From Flavobacterium sp. GSB-24 (GTDB lineage Bacteria; Bacteroidota; Bacteroidia; Flavobacteriales; Flavobacteriaceae): a DNA stretch of 64,000 bases. This document shows positions 52,529 through 61,187 of the stretch, one piece after another; position 1 is the stretch's first letter; each line of letters starts with the position of its first letter. The stretch spans positions 1,736,001-1,800,000 of the forward strand of contig NZ_AP027043.1 in NCBI RefSeq assembly GCF_027924665.1, in the 5' to 3' direction. A program made the position numbers and the translations under genes. The notes under the pieces were generated by a model. It did not search any database. It was not told the DNA's origin and worked only from the letters and a program-made list of their open reading frames with translations.

Positions 52529-52557
52529 CTTTTTAGGGTCTTTTTTTAAATGATAAA

Positions 52558-52586
52558 CAAAGCTATGTAAAATTCTGAAACCACAA
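52558..52586 (-). promoter_or_regulatory. Promoter of the DUF1573 gene
   Basis: On the minus strand, TTG at 52586-52584, an 18-bp spacer and TAGCTTTG at 52565-52558. Both boxes and spacing fit the consensus; the start codon is 29 bp further. This supports the ATG at 52528. Confidence 0.65.
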
Positions 52587-52687
52587 CCTAAAAATATCTT
52601 AAAATATTTTAATTTTTGAAGTTTTCGAATTGCCGTTAAAAAATCATAAATTCGCTGTCTTAATTTTTTCATTTAAAACATAATAAT

Positions 52688-55294
52688 TTGGCAGCTAAAG
52701 ATAAAGTGGTGAAAGAAACACCTTTGATGAAACAGTACAACGAAATCAAGGCTAAATATCCTGATGCATGTCTGCTTTTCAGAGTAGGGGATTTTTATGA
52801 AACCTTTGGAGAAGACGCCATTAGAGCTTCAAAAATTTTAGGAATAACATTAACTAAAAGAGGAGCAGGGTCTGATACAGAAACGGCTCTGGCTGGTTTT
52901 CCGCATCATTCTGTAAATACCTATCTGCCAAAATTAGTTAAAGCCGGACTTCGTGTAGCGATTTGTGATCAGTTGGAAGATCCAAAAATGACTAAAACCA
53001 TTGTCAAAAGAGGTGTTACAGAATTGGTAACTCCGGGAGTTTCTTTAAATGATGAAGTACTGCATTCAAAATCAAATAACTTTTTGGCCTCGGTTTATTT
53101 TGCCAATAAAAATATCGGAATTTCTTTCCTGGATGTTTCTACTGGAGAGTTTTTAACAGCTCAAGGAAATGCAGAGTATATCGATAAATTATTGCAGAAT
53201 TTTAATCCAAGTGAGGTTTTAGTTCCAAAAAATAACAAGAGCGATTTTAAAAATGCTTTTGGTGAAGATTTTCATAGTTTTTATTTAGAAGATTGGATTT
53301 ATAAAGAAGATTATGCTTTAGAAACCCTCACTAAACATTTTCAAACTGTTTCTTTAAAAGGGTTTGGTGTTGAAGAATTAAAAGAAGGAATTATTGCGTC
53401 GGGTGCGATTCTATATTATTTATCAGAAACGCAGCATAATCGTGTGCAGCATATCACGGCGATTCAGCGTATTGCAGAAGATGCCTATGTTTGGATGGAT
53501 CGCTTTACGATTCGAAACTTAGAATTATATCACAGTTATAATCCAAATGCAGTTACGCTTTTAGATGTTATCGATAAAACACTTTCTCCAATGGGAGGAC
53601 GTTTATTGAAACGCTGGCTTGCTCTGCCCTTAAAAGACAGTAATAAAGTAAAAAGCCGACATGAAGTTGTCGCTTATTTAAAGTCGAATCCAGAAATTCT
53701 GCATAACATTCAATATCAAATTAAGCAGATTTCAGATTTAGAGCGTTTAATTTCTAAGATCGCTGCAGGAAAGGTATCTCCAAGAGAAATTATTTATTTA
53801 AAAGAATCTCTAGATGCTATTATTCCGATAAAAACTTTGGCGCTCGAAAGTCCGCAGGAAGCTGTAAAAGTAATTGGAGACAGTCTTCATGCTTGTGAGC
53901 TGCTTCGCGAAAAAATTAAAACGACATTAAATCAAGATGCGCCTGTTGCAATTTCAAAAGGAAATGCAATTGCAAGCGGCATTAATGAAGAATTGGATGA
54001 ACTTCGTGCGATTTCAACTTCTGGAAAAGAATTTTTAGAAGGAATTGAAAGAAGAGAATCAGAAAGAACAGGAATTTCATCGCTCAAAATTTCTTTTAAT
54101 AATGTTTTTGGATATTATATTGAAGTTCGAAATACGCATAAAGATAAAGTTCCAGAAGAATGGATCCGTAAACAAACTCTTGTAAATGCTGAACGATATA
54201 TAACGGAGGAATTAAAAGAGTACGAAACCAAAATTTTAGGTGCCGAAGAAAAAATATACAAAATAGAAAGTGAGCTTTTTGAACAATTGGTGGCTTGGAT
54301 AAGTACTTATATTAAGCCGGTTCAAATGAATGCTTATTTGGTTGCCCAGTTAGATTGCTTGTGTTCTTTCACTCAGATGGCAGTAGAAAACCAATATGTA
54401 CAGCCAGAAATCGATGACACTTTTGAATTAGATATTAAAAACGGAAGACATCCTGTAATTGAAAAACAATTGCCAGTAGGAACGCCGTATATTGCCAATG
54501 ATGTTTTTCTGGATAGAGAAACACAGCAGCTTATTATGATTACCGGGCCAAACATGTCTGGTAAGTCGGCTATTTTGAGACAAACAGCTTTGATTGTATT
54601 GCTGGCTCAAATGGGAAGTTTTGTTCCTGCAGACAGCGTTAGAATGGGAATTGTAGATAAAATTTTTACCAGAGTCGGAGCTTCGGATAATATTTCGATG
54701 GGTGAATCTACATTTATGGTTGAAATGAATGAAACCGCTTCTATTTTGAATAATATTTCAGATAGGAGTTTGGTGTTGCTGGATGAAATTGGAAGAGGAA
54801 CTAGTACATATGATGGAATCTCGATTGCTTGGGCAATTGCTGAATTCCTTCACGAGCATCCAGGAAGAGCAAAAACTTTATTTGCGACGCATTATCATGA
54901 ATTGAATGAAATGACAGAATCGATGCCGAGAATCCAGAATTTTAATGTGGCGGTAAAGGAATTAAAGGATACTGTTTTATTCGTTAGAAAGCTGGTAAAA
55001 GGAGGAAGTGCTCATAGTTTTGGAATTCACGTTGCAAAGATGGCGGGAATGCCGCAGCTTGTTATTTCTAGAGCACAAAAACTTTTGAAGAAATTAGAGA
55101 AGAATCATTCCAGTGATGCTTTGCAAGGAATAAAAGCGGCTAATGACGAAATGCAGATGAGTTTCTTTAATTTGGATGATCCTTTATTGGAAGAGATAAA
55201 AGAAGAGATTTTGAGCCTCGATATTAATGCAATCACGCCAGTAGAAGCCCTGATGAAGCTGAATGAGATTAAAAGAATGTTAGTCAAAAAATAA
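52688..55294 (+). CDS. mutS: DNA mismatch repair protein MutS
   Basis: Mismatch recognition ATPase, 868 aa. The start is TTG at 52688 ([20 protein letters not shown]), since the conserved N-terminus extends upstream of the first ATG at 52727. Order: mismatch-binding domain with the Phe-x-Glu motif ([11 protein letters not shown]), connector, core and clamp, then the ATPase domain with Walker A at 620-627 (GPNMSGKS). The block [11 protein letters not shown] and [14 protein letters not shown] also lie there. Standard MutS1 length. Single gene followed by the tRNA operon. Confidence 0.96.
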   Translation: MAAKDKVVKETPLMKQYNEIKAKYPDACLLFRVGDFYETFGEDAIRASKILGITLTKRGAGSDTETALAGFPHHSVNTYLPKLVKAGLRVAICDQLEDPKMTKTIVKRGVTELVTPGVSLNDEVLHSKSNNFLASVYFANKNIGISFLDVSTGEFLTAQGNAEYIDKLLQNFNPSEVLVPKNNKSDFKNAFGEDFHSFYLEDWIYKEDYALETLTKHFQTVSLKGFGVEELKEGIIASGAILYYLSETQHNRVQHITAIQRIAEDAYVWMDRFTIRNLELYHSYNPNAVTLLDVIDKTLSPMGGRLLKRWLALPLKDSNKVKSRHEVVAYLKSNPEILHNIQYQIKQISDLERLISKIAAGKVSPREIIYLKESLDAIIPIKTLALESPQEAVKVIGDSLHACELLREKIKTTLNQDAPVAISKGNAIASGINEELDELRAISTSGKEFLEGIERRESERTGISSLKISFNNVFGYYIEVRNTHKDKVPEEWIRKQTLVNAERYITEELKEYETKILGAEEKIYKIESELFEQLVAWISTYIKPVQMNAYLVAQLDCLCSFTQMAVENQYVQPEIDDTFELDIKNGRHPVIEKQLPVGTPYIANDVFLDRETQQLIMITGPNMSGKSAILRQTALIVLLAQMGSFVPADSVRMGIVDKIFTRVGASDNISMGESTFMVEMNETASILNNISDRSLVLLDEIGRGTSTYDGISIAWAIAEFLHEHPGRAKTLFATHYHELNEMTESMPRIQNFNVAVKELKDTVLFVRKLVKGGSAHSFGIHVAKMAGMPQLVISRAQKLLKKLEKNHSSDALQGIKAANDEMQMSFFNLDDPLLEEIKEEILSLDINAITPVEALMKLNEIKRMLVKK

Positions 55295-55370
55295 ATTTAA
55301 AAATTTTCAAGTTTAAAGTTTAGGTTATCAGAAAGTTATAAAATAAGTAAAATATTTTTAAAAAAAATGC

Positions 55371-55400
55371 TTGTGTAATTGAATAAATGTCCTAAATTTG
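55371..55400 (+). promoter_or_regulatory. Promoter of the tRNA-Gly/tRNA-Leu operon
   Basis: TTG (55371-55373), a 19-bp spacer and TAAATTTG (55393-55400), a near-ideal match to the Bacteroidota consensus, 56 bp before tRNA-Gly. Confidence 0.7.
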
Positions 55401-55456
55401 CACTCGCAATACGAAACAAGTCAAGTATTGCAGAGTTCTTAAATAGAATTTGAAAC

Positions 55457-55529
55457 GCGAAAATAGCTCAGTTGGTAGAGCGCGACCTTGCCAAGGTCGA
55501 GGTCGCGGGTTCGAGCCCCGTTTTTCGCT
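55457..55529 (+). tRNA. tRNA-Gly (anticodon GCC)
   Basis: 73-nt cloverleaf: acceptor GCGAAAA / TTTTCGC, D arm with AGCTCAGTTGGTAGAGC, anticodon stem CGACC/GGTCG with loop TTGCCAA (anticodon GCC), T arm GCGGGTTCGAGCCCCG and discriminator T. CCA is not encoded. It lies 14 bp before tRNA-Leu in the same unit. Confidence 0.96.
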
Positions 55530-55543
55530 CAAAATCATATAAT

Positions 55544-55629
55544 GCTCGGATGGTGAAATTGGTAGACACGCTGGACTTAAAATCCAGTGAACAGCAATGT
55601 TCGTGCGGGTTCAAGTCCCGCTCTGAGTA
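55544..55629 (+). tRNA. tRNA-Leu (anticodon TAA)
   Basis: 86-nt class II tRNA with a long variable arm (GAACAGCAATGTTC). Acceptor GCTCGGA pairs with TCTGAGT (two G-U pairs) with discriminator A, as expected for Leu. Anticodon loop CTTAAAA gives TAA; T arm GCGGGTTCAAGTCCCGC. CCA is not encoded. Confidence 0.96.
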
Positions 55630-55631
55630 CT

Positions 55632-55660
55632 AAAGCCTCTTCTTTTGAAGAGGCTTTTTT
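55632..55660 (+). terminator. Terminator of the tRNA operon
   Basis: AAAGCCTCTTC-TTTT-GAAGAGGCTTTTTTT directly after tRNA-Leu. Confidence 0.85.
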
Positions 55661-55677
55661 TATGGTGTAAACTTGTA

Positions 55678-55708
55678 AAAAATAAATTTACGAAGTAAAT
55701 TTATTTTT
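55678..55708. repeat. 14-bp perfect AT-rich stem-loop abutting the octamer array
   Basis: AAAAATAAATTTAC-GAA-GTAAATTTATTTTT, ending at 55708, one base before the first octamer. Could act as a weak terminator, or pause replication or transcription next to the array. Confidence 0.65.
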
Positions 55709-55924
55709 AAGAATCTAAGAATCTAAGAATCTAAGAATCTAAGAATCTAAGAATCTAAGAATCTAAGAATCTAAGAATCTAAGAATCTAAGAATCTAAGA
55801 ATCTAAGAATCTAAGAATCTAAGAATCTAAGAATCTAAGAATCTAAGAATCTAAGAATCTAAGAATCTAAGAATCTAAGAATCTAAGAATCTAAGAATCT
55901 AAGAATCTAAGAATCTAAGAATCT
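55709..55924. repeat. 27 perfect tandem copies of the octamer AAGAATCT
   Basis: 216 bp, exactly 27 x 8 bp, with no mismatch. Because 8 is not a multiple of 3, every frame on both strands meets a stop (TAA or TAG) every 24 bp, so it cannot encode protein. It is followed by degenerate words with the 7-bp unit AAAATCT (55925-55960), then the ATG of the DUF1508 gene at 55963. The 333-bp gap 55630-55962 holds only the tRNA terminator, a hairpin, this array and the degenerate tail. Confidence 0.97.
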
Positions 55925-55962
55925 GAAATCTCCAATCTAAAATCTAAAATCTAAAATTATAA

Positions 55963-56346
55963 ATGGGTGCTTTTGTAATCAGTAGGCGTTTTAACGATGA
56001 ATATAAATTTACATTTACTTCGCGAAAAGGGAAGGTTATTTTTACAAGCCTGAGTTATGAATTGAGGTTTGAGTGTGAGGAAGATATTGAGAAATTTAAA
56101 GCGAATATTGAACTTGCAAAGTTTTTGAAATTTAAAGGCTCTGGCGGGAAGTATTTTTTTAAATTGATGCTTGGTGATGCTCAATTTGCGACAAGCCGTA
56201 AATACAGTACAGAATTGCTTTTGCAGAAAGGAATTAAGGAAATTGTAACTTATGCTTCCAGATCGGAAATTTTGGATTTCTCTTCAAATGAATTGATCTT
56301 TGATGATGAGGAGACTGAGGAGGAATTGGAAGAAGTAATAGAATAA
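55963..56346 (+). CDS. DUF1508 (YegP-like) family protein
   Basis: 127 aa. It has two YegP-like beta-beta-beta-alpha modules: FVISRRFNDEYKFTFTSRKGKVIFTS and KYFFKLMLGDAQFATSRKYS. Each carries the pattern of a phenylalanine-rich strand then a serine-rich turn. The C terminus is acidic (FDDEETEEELEEVIE). YegP-like proteins have no settled function. No promoter is visible between the ATG and the 8-bp array ending 38 bp upstream, so array length could affect its expression. Terminator follows at once. Confidence 0.85.
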   Translation: MGAFVISRRFNDEYKFTFTSRKGKVIFTSLSYELRFECEEDIEKFKANIELAKFLKFKGSGGKYFFKLMLGDAQFATSRKYSTELLLQKGIKEIVTYASRSEILDFSSNELIFDDEETEEELEEVIE

Positions 56347-56380
56347 AAAAAAGCGTTCACAATAGTGAGCGCTTTTTTTT
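56346..56380 (+). terminator. Terminator after the DUF1508 gene
   Basis: AAGCGTTCAC-AATA-GTGAGCGCTT hairpin (one mismatch) followed by T9. Confidence 0.8.
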
Positions 56381-56410
56381 TATGAAGCTAATCAATTCTG
56401 TGAAAATTGA

Positions 56411-56446
56411 TCATAAAAAAAAAAACCATCTGAAAAGATGGTTTTA
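56411..56446 (-). terminator. Terminator after the small VDSAAA lipoprotein gene
   Basis: Minus-strand AAAACCATCT-TTTC-AGATGGTTTT followed by a long T run (A run on plus at 56414-56425). Confidence 0.8.
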
Positions 56447-56470
56447 AAATCGTTAGAAACTAGGTTCTAA

Positions 56471-56686
56471 TTATTTTTTTACTTCTTCTACTTTAGCAGC
56501 AGCTGAATCAACTTTAGCAGCAGCAGAATCAACAGTTGCAGCAGCTGAATCAACAACAGCAGCAGCTGAATCAACAGTAACAGCAGTAGAATCTACAGCA
56601 GCTTCTGAAGCAGCAGCGTCAGCTTTTTTACAAGATACAACAGTTAAAACAGCAACAACAGCTAAACTTAAAAATACTTTTTTCAT
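56471..56686 (-). CDS. Small lipoprotein with VDSAAA repeats
   Basis: 71 aa. The signal sequence ends in a lipobox (LTVVSC, Cys19). The mature peptide is nearly all a repeat of about 7 residues, (A/T)xVDSAAA, five times (AVDSTAVTVDSAAAVVDSAA and onwards), ending EEVKK. The repeat predicts an amphipathic or coiled helix, somewhat like a Braun-type lipoprotein, but no family can be named. Strong terminator and a -7 box suggest good expression. Function unknown. Confidence 0.82.
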   Translation of the reverse strand: MKKVFLSLAVVAVLTVVSCKKADAAASEAAVDSTAVTVDSAAAVVDSAAATVDSAAAKVDSAAAKVEEVKK

Positions 56687-57036
56687 CTTACTTTATTATA
56701 AAAGGTTAATTATTAATTCGTGGCAAAGATATAAATTTTTTAATATGTAAAATATTTTTTCACTTTTTTTTTAAAATATTTTCCTTACTCACGATTATCT
56801 TAGTTATCAAATAATATGCCAAATTAACAAAAATAAATTATATTATTGTATGTTTTGTGTAATTTATTTTTTGTTGAAAATTCTATCGCTCTTTTGGCTC
56901 TTTTAATTCCGTTTGTTATGGTTTATTTTGTTTTTTAAGGATAATTCTGTTTGGTTAATTAAACTTAAAATATGTTTTTATGGGTTTAATTATCATAAAA
57001 AAGATATAATCGCGACCAATTTTGGAATAAAAACAA
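56687..57036. other. 350-bp AT-rich gap without a gene
   Basis: Apart from the -7 box of the small lipoprotein near its right edge (56724-56731), this stretch has only A/T-rich DNA with short T runs. I see no reading frame, hairpin with a T tail, or periodic repeat. It separates the lipoprotein promoter from the end of waaA. Confidence 0.6.
56724..56731 (-). promoter_or_regulatory. Candidate -7 element for the small lipoprotein
   Basis: Minus-strand TATCTTTG fits TAnnTTTG, 37 bp before the ATG. No TTG at -33. Confidence 0.42.
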
Positions 57037-58266
57037 TTACGAAATGGTTTTTATGATAGTTTCTGTGGCTCCTTTATTATCTTGAATAAATGATTTGCAA
57101 ATGCTGCTCTTTTTTGTAAATAATTCATTATCAGATAGTAATTGGTCGAAAGTCTTTTTTAATTCAACTGTATTAGAAATTACCATGCATCCTTGCAATT
57201 CCACAAGCGAAACGGCTTCTGCAAAATTAGAATAGTTAGGGCCTATAACAATTGGAATTCCAAAAGCAGCAGGTTCTAAAATATTATGAATTCCAGGATT
57301 ACCAAATCCGCCGCCCACATAAGCAATTGTACCGTAGCTGTATATTTTAGTTAAAAGCCCAATGGTGTCGATTATAAACACATCGTATTTTGATAAATCC
57401 TTATTTTCTTTTTCAGAAAATAAAATCGTTGATTTTGTAATTTGTGCTTTAAGCTCAGCGATTTGATCTGCTTTTATATTGTGAGGAGCAATGATGAATT
57501 TTACATTTTCTGGTGCTTGATTGATATATTCGGCAATTAAAACTTCATCTTTTGGCCAAGAACTTCCAAAAACAATTACTGGCTGATTATTTTTGAAATT
57601 TTCAATATAACCAAGTTTGTTATCTCTTTCTAAAATTGCAGCAACACGGTCAAAACGAGTATCGCCGGAAACAATAACATTAGTAAATCCGATTGATTCT
57701 ATTTTTTGTTTGGAACTTTCATTCTGAACAAAAAAGAAAGTAAATGCTTCTAATGCTTTTCTATAAAATCCGCCATACCATTTAAAGAACATTTGATTGT
57801 CTCTGAAAATTCCAGAAATCAAATAAGTCGGAGTTTTGCTTTTTTCTAATTCTTTTAAATAGTTGAGCCAAAACTCATATTTAATAAAGAACGCCAATTC
57901 GGGATGAACTAATTTTAAAAACTTTTTAGCGTTGCTTTTTGTGTCCAAAGGCAGATAGATAGTGACATCGGCAACGGTATTGTTTTTACGTACTTCATAT
58001 CCTGAAGGTGAAAAAAAAGTAACAACAATTTTGTGTGAAGGATATTTTTCTTTGATTTTCTCTATTACAGGAAGTCCCTGTTCGTATTCTCCTAATGAAG
58101 CTGAATGAAACCAGATGGTCTTGTCATCTTCTTTAATTTTTTCTTCTAAAATGGAAAACACATTTTTTCGGCCTTCAACAAAAAGTTTAATTTTCGGACT
58201 AAAAAGTGCAACTATTTTAAGAAAAAACGCTGCTAAAGAAACGGCTAAATTATATAAAAAAAGCAT
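57037..58266 (-). CDS. waaA: 3-deoxy-D-manno-octulosonic acid (Kdo) transferase
   Basis: 409 aa, membrane-anchored GT-B enzyme that adds Kdo to lipid IVA in lipopolysaccharide synthesis. N-terminal helix (FLYNLAVSLAAFFLKIVALF), then the glycosyltransferase N domain with IWFHSASLGEYEQGLPVIEK and PLDTKSNAKKFLKLVHPELAFFIKYEFW. The C-terminal part has YVGGGFGNPGIHNILEPAAFGIPIVIGP, the donor-binding block of WaaA. Isolated gene, divergent from the DegT operon. Confidence 0.95.
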   Translation of the reverse strand: MLFLYNLAVSLAAFFLKIVALFSPKIKLFVEGRKNVFSILEEKIKEDDKTIWFHSASLGEYEQGLPVIEKIKEKYPSHKIVVTFFSPSGYEVRKNNTVADVTIYLPLDTKSNAKKFLKLVHPELAFFIKYEFWLNYLKELEKSKTPTYLISGIFRDNQMFFKWYGGFYRKALEAFTFFFVQNESSKQKIESIGFTNVIVSGDTRFDRVAAILERDNKLGYIENFKNNQPVIVFGSSWPKDEVLIAEYINQAPENVKFIIAPHNIKADQIAELKAQITKSTILFSEKENKDLSKYDVFIIDTIGLLTKIYSYGTIAYVGGGFGNPGIHNILEPAAFGIPIVIGPNYSNFAEAVSLVELQGCMVISNTVELKKTFDQLLSDNELFTKKSSICKSFIQDNKGATETIIKTIS

Positions 58267-58311
58267 GTAGTAATTTTTGCAGCTAAATTACATTTCTTTC
58301 GTTTATTTTCA

Positions 58312-58341
58312 TTGGTTTGAAGGTATTAATAACTATTTTTG
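58312..58341 (+). promoter_or_regulatory. Promoter of the DegT-NTF2-galE operon
   Basis: TTG (58312-58314), a 19-bp spacer and TATTTTTG (58334-58341), 57 bp before the DegT ATG. Confidence 0.58.
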
Positions 58342-58398
58342 TTCCTTCTTTCTGGCATTCTGGTTTAATAGAAAGGCTTTTTAAATAAAATATCGAAA

Positions 58399-59532
58399 AT
58401 GAAAAAAATACAAATGGTTGACTTAAAAAGTCAATACGAAAAAATAAAATCTACTGTAGATGCTTCAATTCAAGAGGTTTTAGATACAAATACTTATATT
58501 AACGGACCTTTGGTTCATCAGTTTCAAAAAAATCTTGAAGACTATCTAGGAGCTAAACATGTAATTCCATGTGCAAATGGAACAGATGCTCTTCAAATAG
58601 CTATGATGGGGTTAGATTTAAAACCGGGAGATGAAGTTATTACTGCCGATTTTACTTTTGCCGCAACTGTTGAGGTTATTGCTTTGCTGCAATTAACTCC
58701 GGTTTTAGTTGATGTTGATTTACATAATATGAATATCGATATCGAAGCAGTTAAAAAAGCGATTACTCCAAAAACTAAAGCAATTGTTCCAGTGCATTTA
58801 TTTGGACGCGCTGCCAACATGGATGCTATCATGGAAATTGCAGCGGAACATAATTTATATGTAATTGAAGATAATGCGCAGGCTATTGGTGCTGATTATG
58901 TTTCTAAATCTGGAACAAAATCAAAAGTGGGAACAATTGGTCATGTTGCTGCGACTTCATTCTTTCCTTCTAAAAATTTAGGTTGTTATGGAGATGGTGG
59001 AGCAATTTTTACCAACGATGATAAATTAGCGCACATCATCCGCGGAATCGTAAATCACGGAATGTACGAACGTTACCATCACGATGTTGTGGGTGTAAAT
59101 TCACGTTTAGATAGTATTCAGGCCGGAGTTTTAAATGCAAAACTACCTTTGTTAGACGAGTACAATAAAGCACGTCGTTTAGCGGCTTCAAAATATAATG
59201 CAGCTTTCGCTGGAAATGCACATATCATTACGCCAGATTTTGCTGCAAACGAAAATGATCACGTTTTTCATCAATATGTATTAAGAATTTTAGATGCAGA
59301 TAGAAATGCTCTAATGCAGCATTTATTAGATCAAGGAATTCCATGTGCAATTTATTATCCAATTCCATTGCATTCGCAAAAAGCATATGTAGATCCTCGT
59401 TATAAAGAAGAGCAATTTCCAGTTACAAACCAATTAGTGCAGGAAGTAATTGCTTTGCCAATGCATACAGAACTTGATGACGAGCAGATTAAATTTATAA
59501 CCGATTCTGTTTTAGAATTTCTGAATAAATAA
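58399..59532 (+). CDS. DegT/DnrJ/EryC1/StrS family sugar aminotransferase
   Basis: 377 aa, PLP-dependent aminotransferase acting on nucleotide-linked keto-sugars. PLP lysine Lys192 in TSFFPSKNLGCYGDGG, the GTDALQIAMMGL loop near residue 61, and VIEDNAQAIGADY with the PLP-ring Asp. These enzymes make amino sugars for surface polysaccharides; the exact sugar is not readable. It shares an operon with galE, 4 bp from the NTF2-like gene, suggesting nucleotide-sugar supply. Confidence 0.93.
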   Translation: MKKIQMVDLKSQYEKIKSTVDASIQEVLDTNTYINGPLVHQFQKNLEDYLGAKHVIPCANGTDALQIAMMGLDLKPGDEVITADFTFAATVEVIALLQLTPVLVDVDLHNMNIDIEAVKKAITPKTKAIVPVHLFGRAANMDAIMEIAAEHNLYVIEDNAQAIGADYVSKSGTKSKVGTIGHVAATSFFPSKNLGCYGDGGAIFTNDDKLAHIIRGIVNHGMYERYHHDVVGVNSRLDSIQAGVLNAKLPLLDEYNKARRLAASKYNAAFAGNAHIITPDFAANENDHVFHQYVLRILDADRNALMQHLLDQGIPCAIYYPIPLHSQKAYVDPRYKEEQFPVTNQLVQEVIALPMHTELDDEQIKFITDSVLEFLNK

Positions 59533-59535
59533 AAT

Positions 59536-59976
59536 ATGAAGAAATTAAGCCTTTTAATTTTGATGATTCTTGTTCAGTATTCGGTTTTTGCTCAAAAAAC
59601 AAATGCTAAAGAAGAAAATGCTGTTAGTACTCAAGTTGAAATTTTGCGTCAGGCAATGATTGATGCTGATGGTGCAAAATTGAAAGCATTAACTTCGGAC
59701 AAGTTAAATTATGTCCACTCAAATGGTAATTTTCAAAATCAAACGGAATTTATTGACGGAATAGTTAGCGGGAAATCTGATTTTGTATCTATCGATTTTC
59801 AGAATCAGACTATAACTATTCAAGGTGATGTTGCTATAGTTCGACATGTCCTGGCGGCTCATACCAAAGATGATGGCATTGATAGAGATATTAAAATAGG
59901 AATAATGCTTGTTTGGCAAAAGCAAAAAAATAAATGGATCCTTATTGCAAGGCAGGCTTACAAATTAACTACATAA
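59536..59976 (+). CDS. Exported NTF2-like (DUF4440) protein
   Basis: 146 aa with a signal peptide (LLILMILVQYSVFAQ). The domain (about 30-145) matches the SnoaL/DUF4440 branch of the NTF2-like fold: QAMIDADGAKLKALTSDKLNYVHSNG and VRHVLAAHTKDDG, ending NKWILIARQAYKL. Small-molecule binding or isomerase-like roles are typical of the fold. Function unknown. Sandwiched between the aminotransferase and galE with 3- and 13-bp gaps. Confidence 0.86.
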   Translation: MKKLSLLILMILVQYSVFAQKTNAKEENAVSTQVEILRQAMIDADGAKLKALTSDKLNYVHSNGNFQNQTEFIDGIVSGKSDFVSIDFQNQTITIQGDVAIVRHVLAAHTKDDGIDRDIKIGIMLVWQKQKNKWILIARQAYKLTT

Positions 59977-59989
59977 AAACAACCACAAA

Positions 59990-61003
59990 ATGAAAGTATT
60001 AGTAACAGGAGGATTAGGGTTTATTGGTTCTCACACGGTAGTCGAATTGCAAAATGAAGGCTTCGAAGTTGTGATAATTGATAATCTTTCGAATTCTTCA
60101 GAAGATGTTTTAAAAGGAATTACCGCGATCACAGGAAAAACGCCTTTATTCGAAAAAATTGATTTAAGAGAAAAAAGTGCCGTTCGGGATTTCTTTAAAA
60201 AACATAACGATGTTACTGGAGTTATTCATTTTGCTGCTTCAAAAGCAGTTGGTGAAAGTGTGGAGCAGCCGTTATTGTATTATGAAAACAACATTAGCAG
60301 TTTAGTGTATCTTTTACAAGAATTACAGCAAAAACCAGAAGCTAGTTTTATATTCAGTTCATCTTGTACGGTTTATGGTCAGGCCGAAAAAATGCCAATT
60401 ACAGAAGATGCACCTGTGCAGACAGCAATGTCTCCTTATGGAAACACGAAACAAATTGGAGAAGAGATTATAACAGATACTGCGAAAGTAACTAATATAA
60501 GCGCCATATTATTGCGTTATTTTAATCCTGTTGGAGCACATTCTTCAACTGAAATTGGGGAATTGCCATTAGGAGTTCCTCAAAACCTGGTTCCTTTTAT
60601 TACACAGACAGGAGTAGGATTGCGTCAGGAATTATCGGTTTTTGGAAATGATTATCCAACTCCAGATGGAACAGCTGTTCGTGACTACATTCACGTTGTC
60701 GACTTAGCAAAAGCACACGTTATTGCGTTAAAGCGTTTGTTGGATAAAAAGAATTTGGCGAAAGTTGAAACGTTTAATTTAGGAACCGGAAAAGGAAGTT
60801 CAGTTCTAGAAGTAATTCACAGTTTCGAAAAAGTAAGCGATAAAAAATTGCCATACGTAATTAAACCGCGCCGCGAAGGTGATATCACCGAGGCTTACGC
60901 AAACACAGATAAAGCGAACAATGTTTTAGGCTGGAAAGCAGAACTAAGCCTAGACGAAGCAATGGCTAGCGCTTGGAAATGGGAACAGAAAGTTCGTTCT
61001 TAG
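59990..61003 (+). CDS. galE: UDP-glucose 4-epimerase
   Basis: 337 aa short-chain dehydrogenase-type epimerase interconverting UDP-glucose and UDP-galactose. NAD-binding motif GGLGFIGSHT (7-16), catalytic Ser/Tyr/Lys at Ser125 (FSSSCTVYG), Tyr150 and Lys154 (SPYGNTKQ). VRDYIHVVDLAKAHV and the closing block on UDP binding are standard. Last gene of the DegT operon; a terminator lies about 95 bp downstream. It could act on related UDP-sugars. Confidence 0.96.
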   Translation: MKVLVTGGLGFIGSHTVVELQNEGFEVVIIDNLSNSSEDVLKGITAITGKTPLFEKIDLREKSAVRDFFKKHNDVTGVIHFAASKAVGESVEQPLLYYENNISSLVYLLQELQQKPEASFIFSSSCTVYGQAEKMPITEDAPVQTAMSPYGNTKQIGEEIITDTAKVTNISAILLRYFNPVGAHSSTEIGELPLGVPQNLVPFITQTGVGLRQELSVFGNDYPTPDGTAVRDYIHVVDLAKAHVIALKRLLDKKNLAKVETFNLGTGKGSSVLEVIHSFEKVSDKKLPYVIKPRREGDITEAYANTDKANNVLGWKAELSLDEAMASAWKWEQKVRS

Positions 61004-61005
61004 TT

Positions 61006-61031
61006 TTCGGTCTCAGTTTTCAGTTTTCTGA
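61006..61031. repeat. CAGTTTTC heptamer-type tract (left copy)
   Basis: GGTCTCAGTTTTCAGTTTTC directly after galE. A related sequence in inverted orientation lies at 61740-61770, so the two flank the toxin-antitoxin segment. Confidence 0.65.
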
Positions 61032-61065
61032 CTATATAAGTAAATTCGACAAATATATTCTGTAG

Positions 61066-61085
61066 AGACGCACTGCAGTGCGTCT
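61066..61085. repeat. 20-bp perfect palindrome AGACGCACTGCAGTGCGTCT
   Basis: GC-rich perfect palindrome with a PstI centre in an AT-rich gap, without a T tail. I recall similar GAGACGCAC-type palindromes as dispersed elements in Bacteroidota and cyanobacteria; not verifiable here. Confidence 0.7.
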
Positions 61086-61096
61086 AACAATAAGTG

Positions 61097-61136
61097 AAAA
61101 ATCCCAAATAATCAATTTAGATTATTTGGGATTTTT
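61097..61136 (+). terminator. Terminator of the DegT-galE operon
   Basis: AAAAATCCCAAATAATC-AATTTA-GATTATTTGGGATTTTT, symmetrical A/T flanks, about 50 bp before the putative antitoxin gene. Confidence 0.82.
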
Positions 61137-61187
61137 ATTTTGTTCCGATTTATTTTGTAAATTTGTAAGATTAAAAATGTAGGAATT

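Noticed and set aside
52529..52672. Longer start for the DUF1573 protein
   Set aside because: The extra residues overlap a good promoter, and the downstream ATG opens a clean signal peptide.
55709..55924. Octamer array considered as a CRISPR array
   Set aside because: Direct tandem copies without spacers, unit of 8 bp, and no cas genes nearby.
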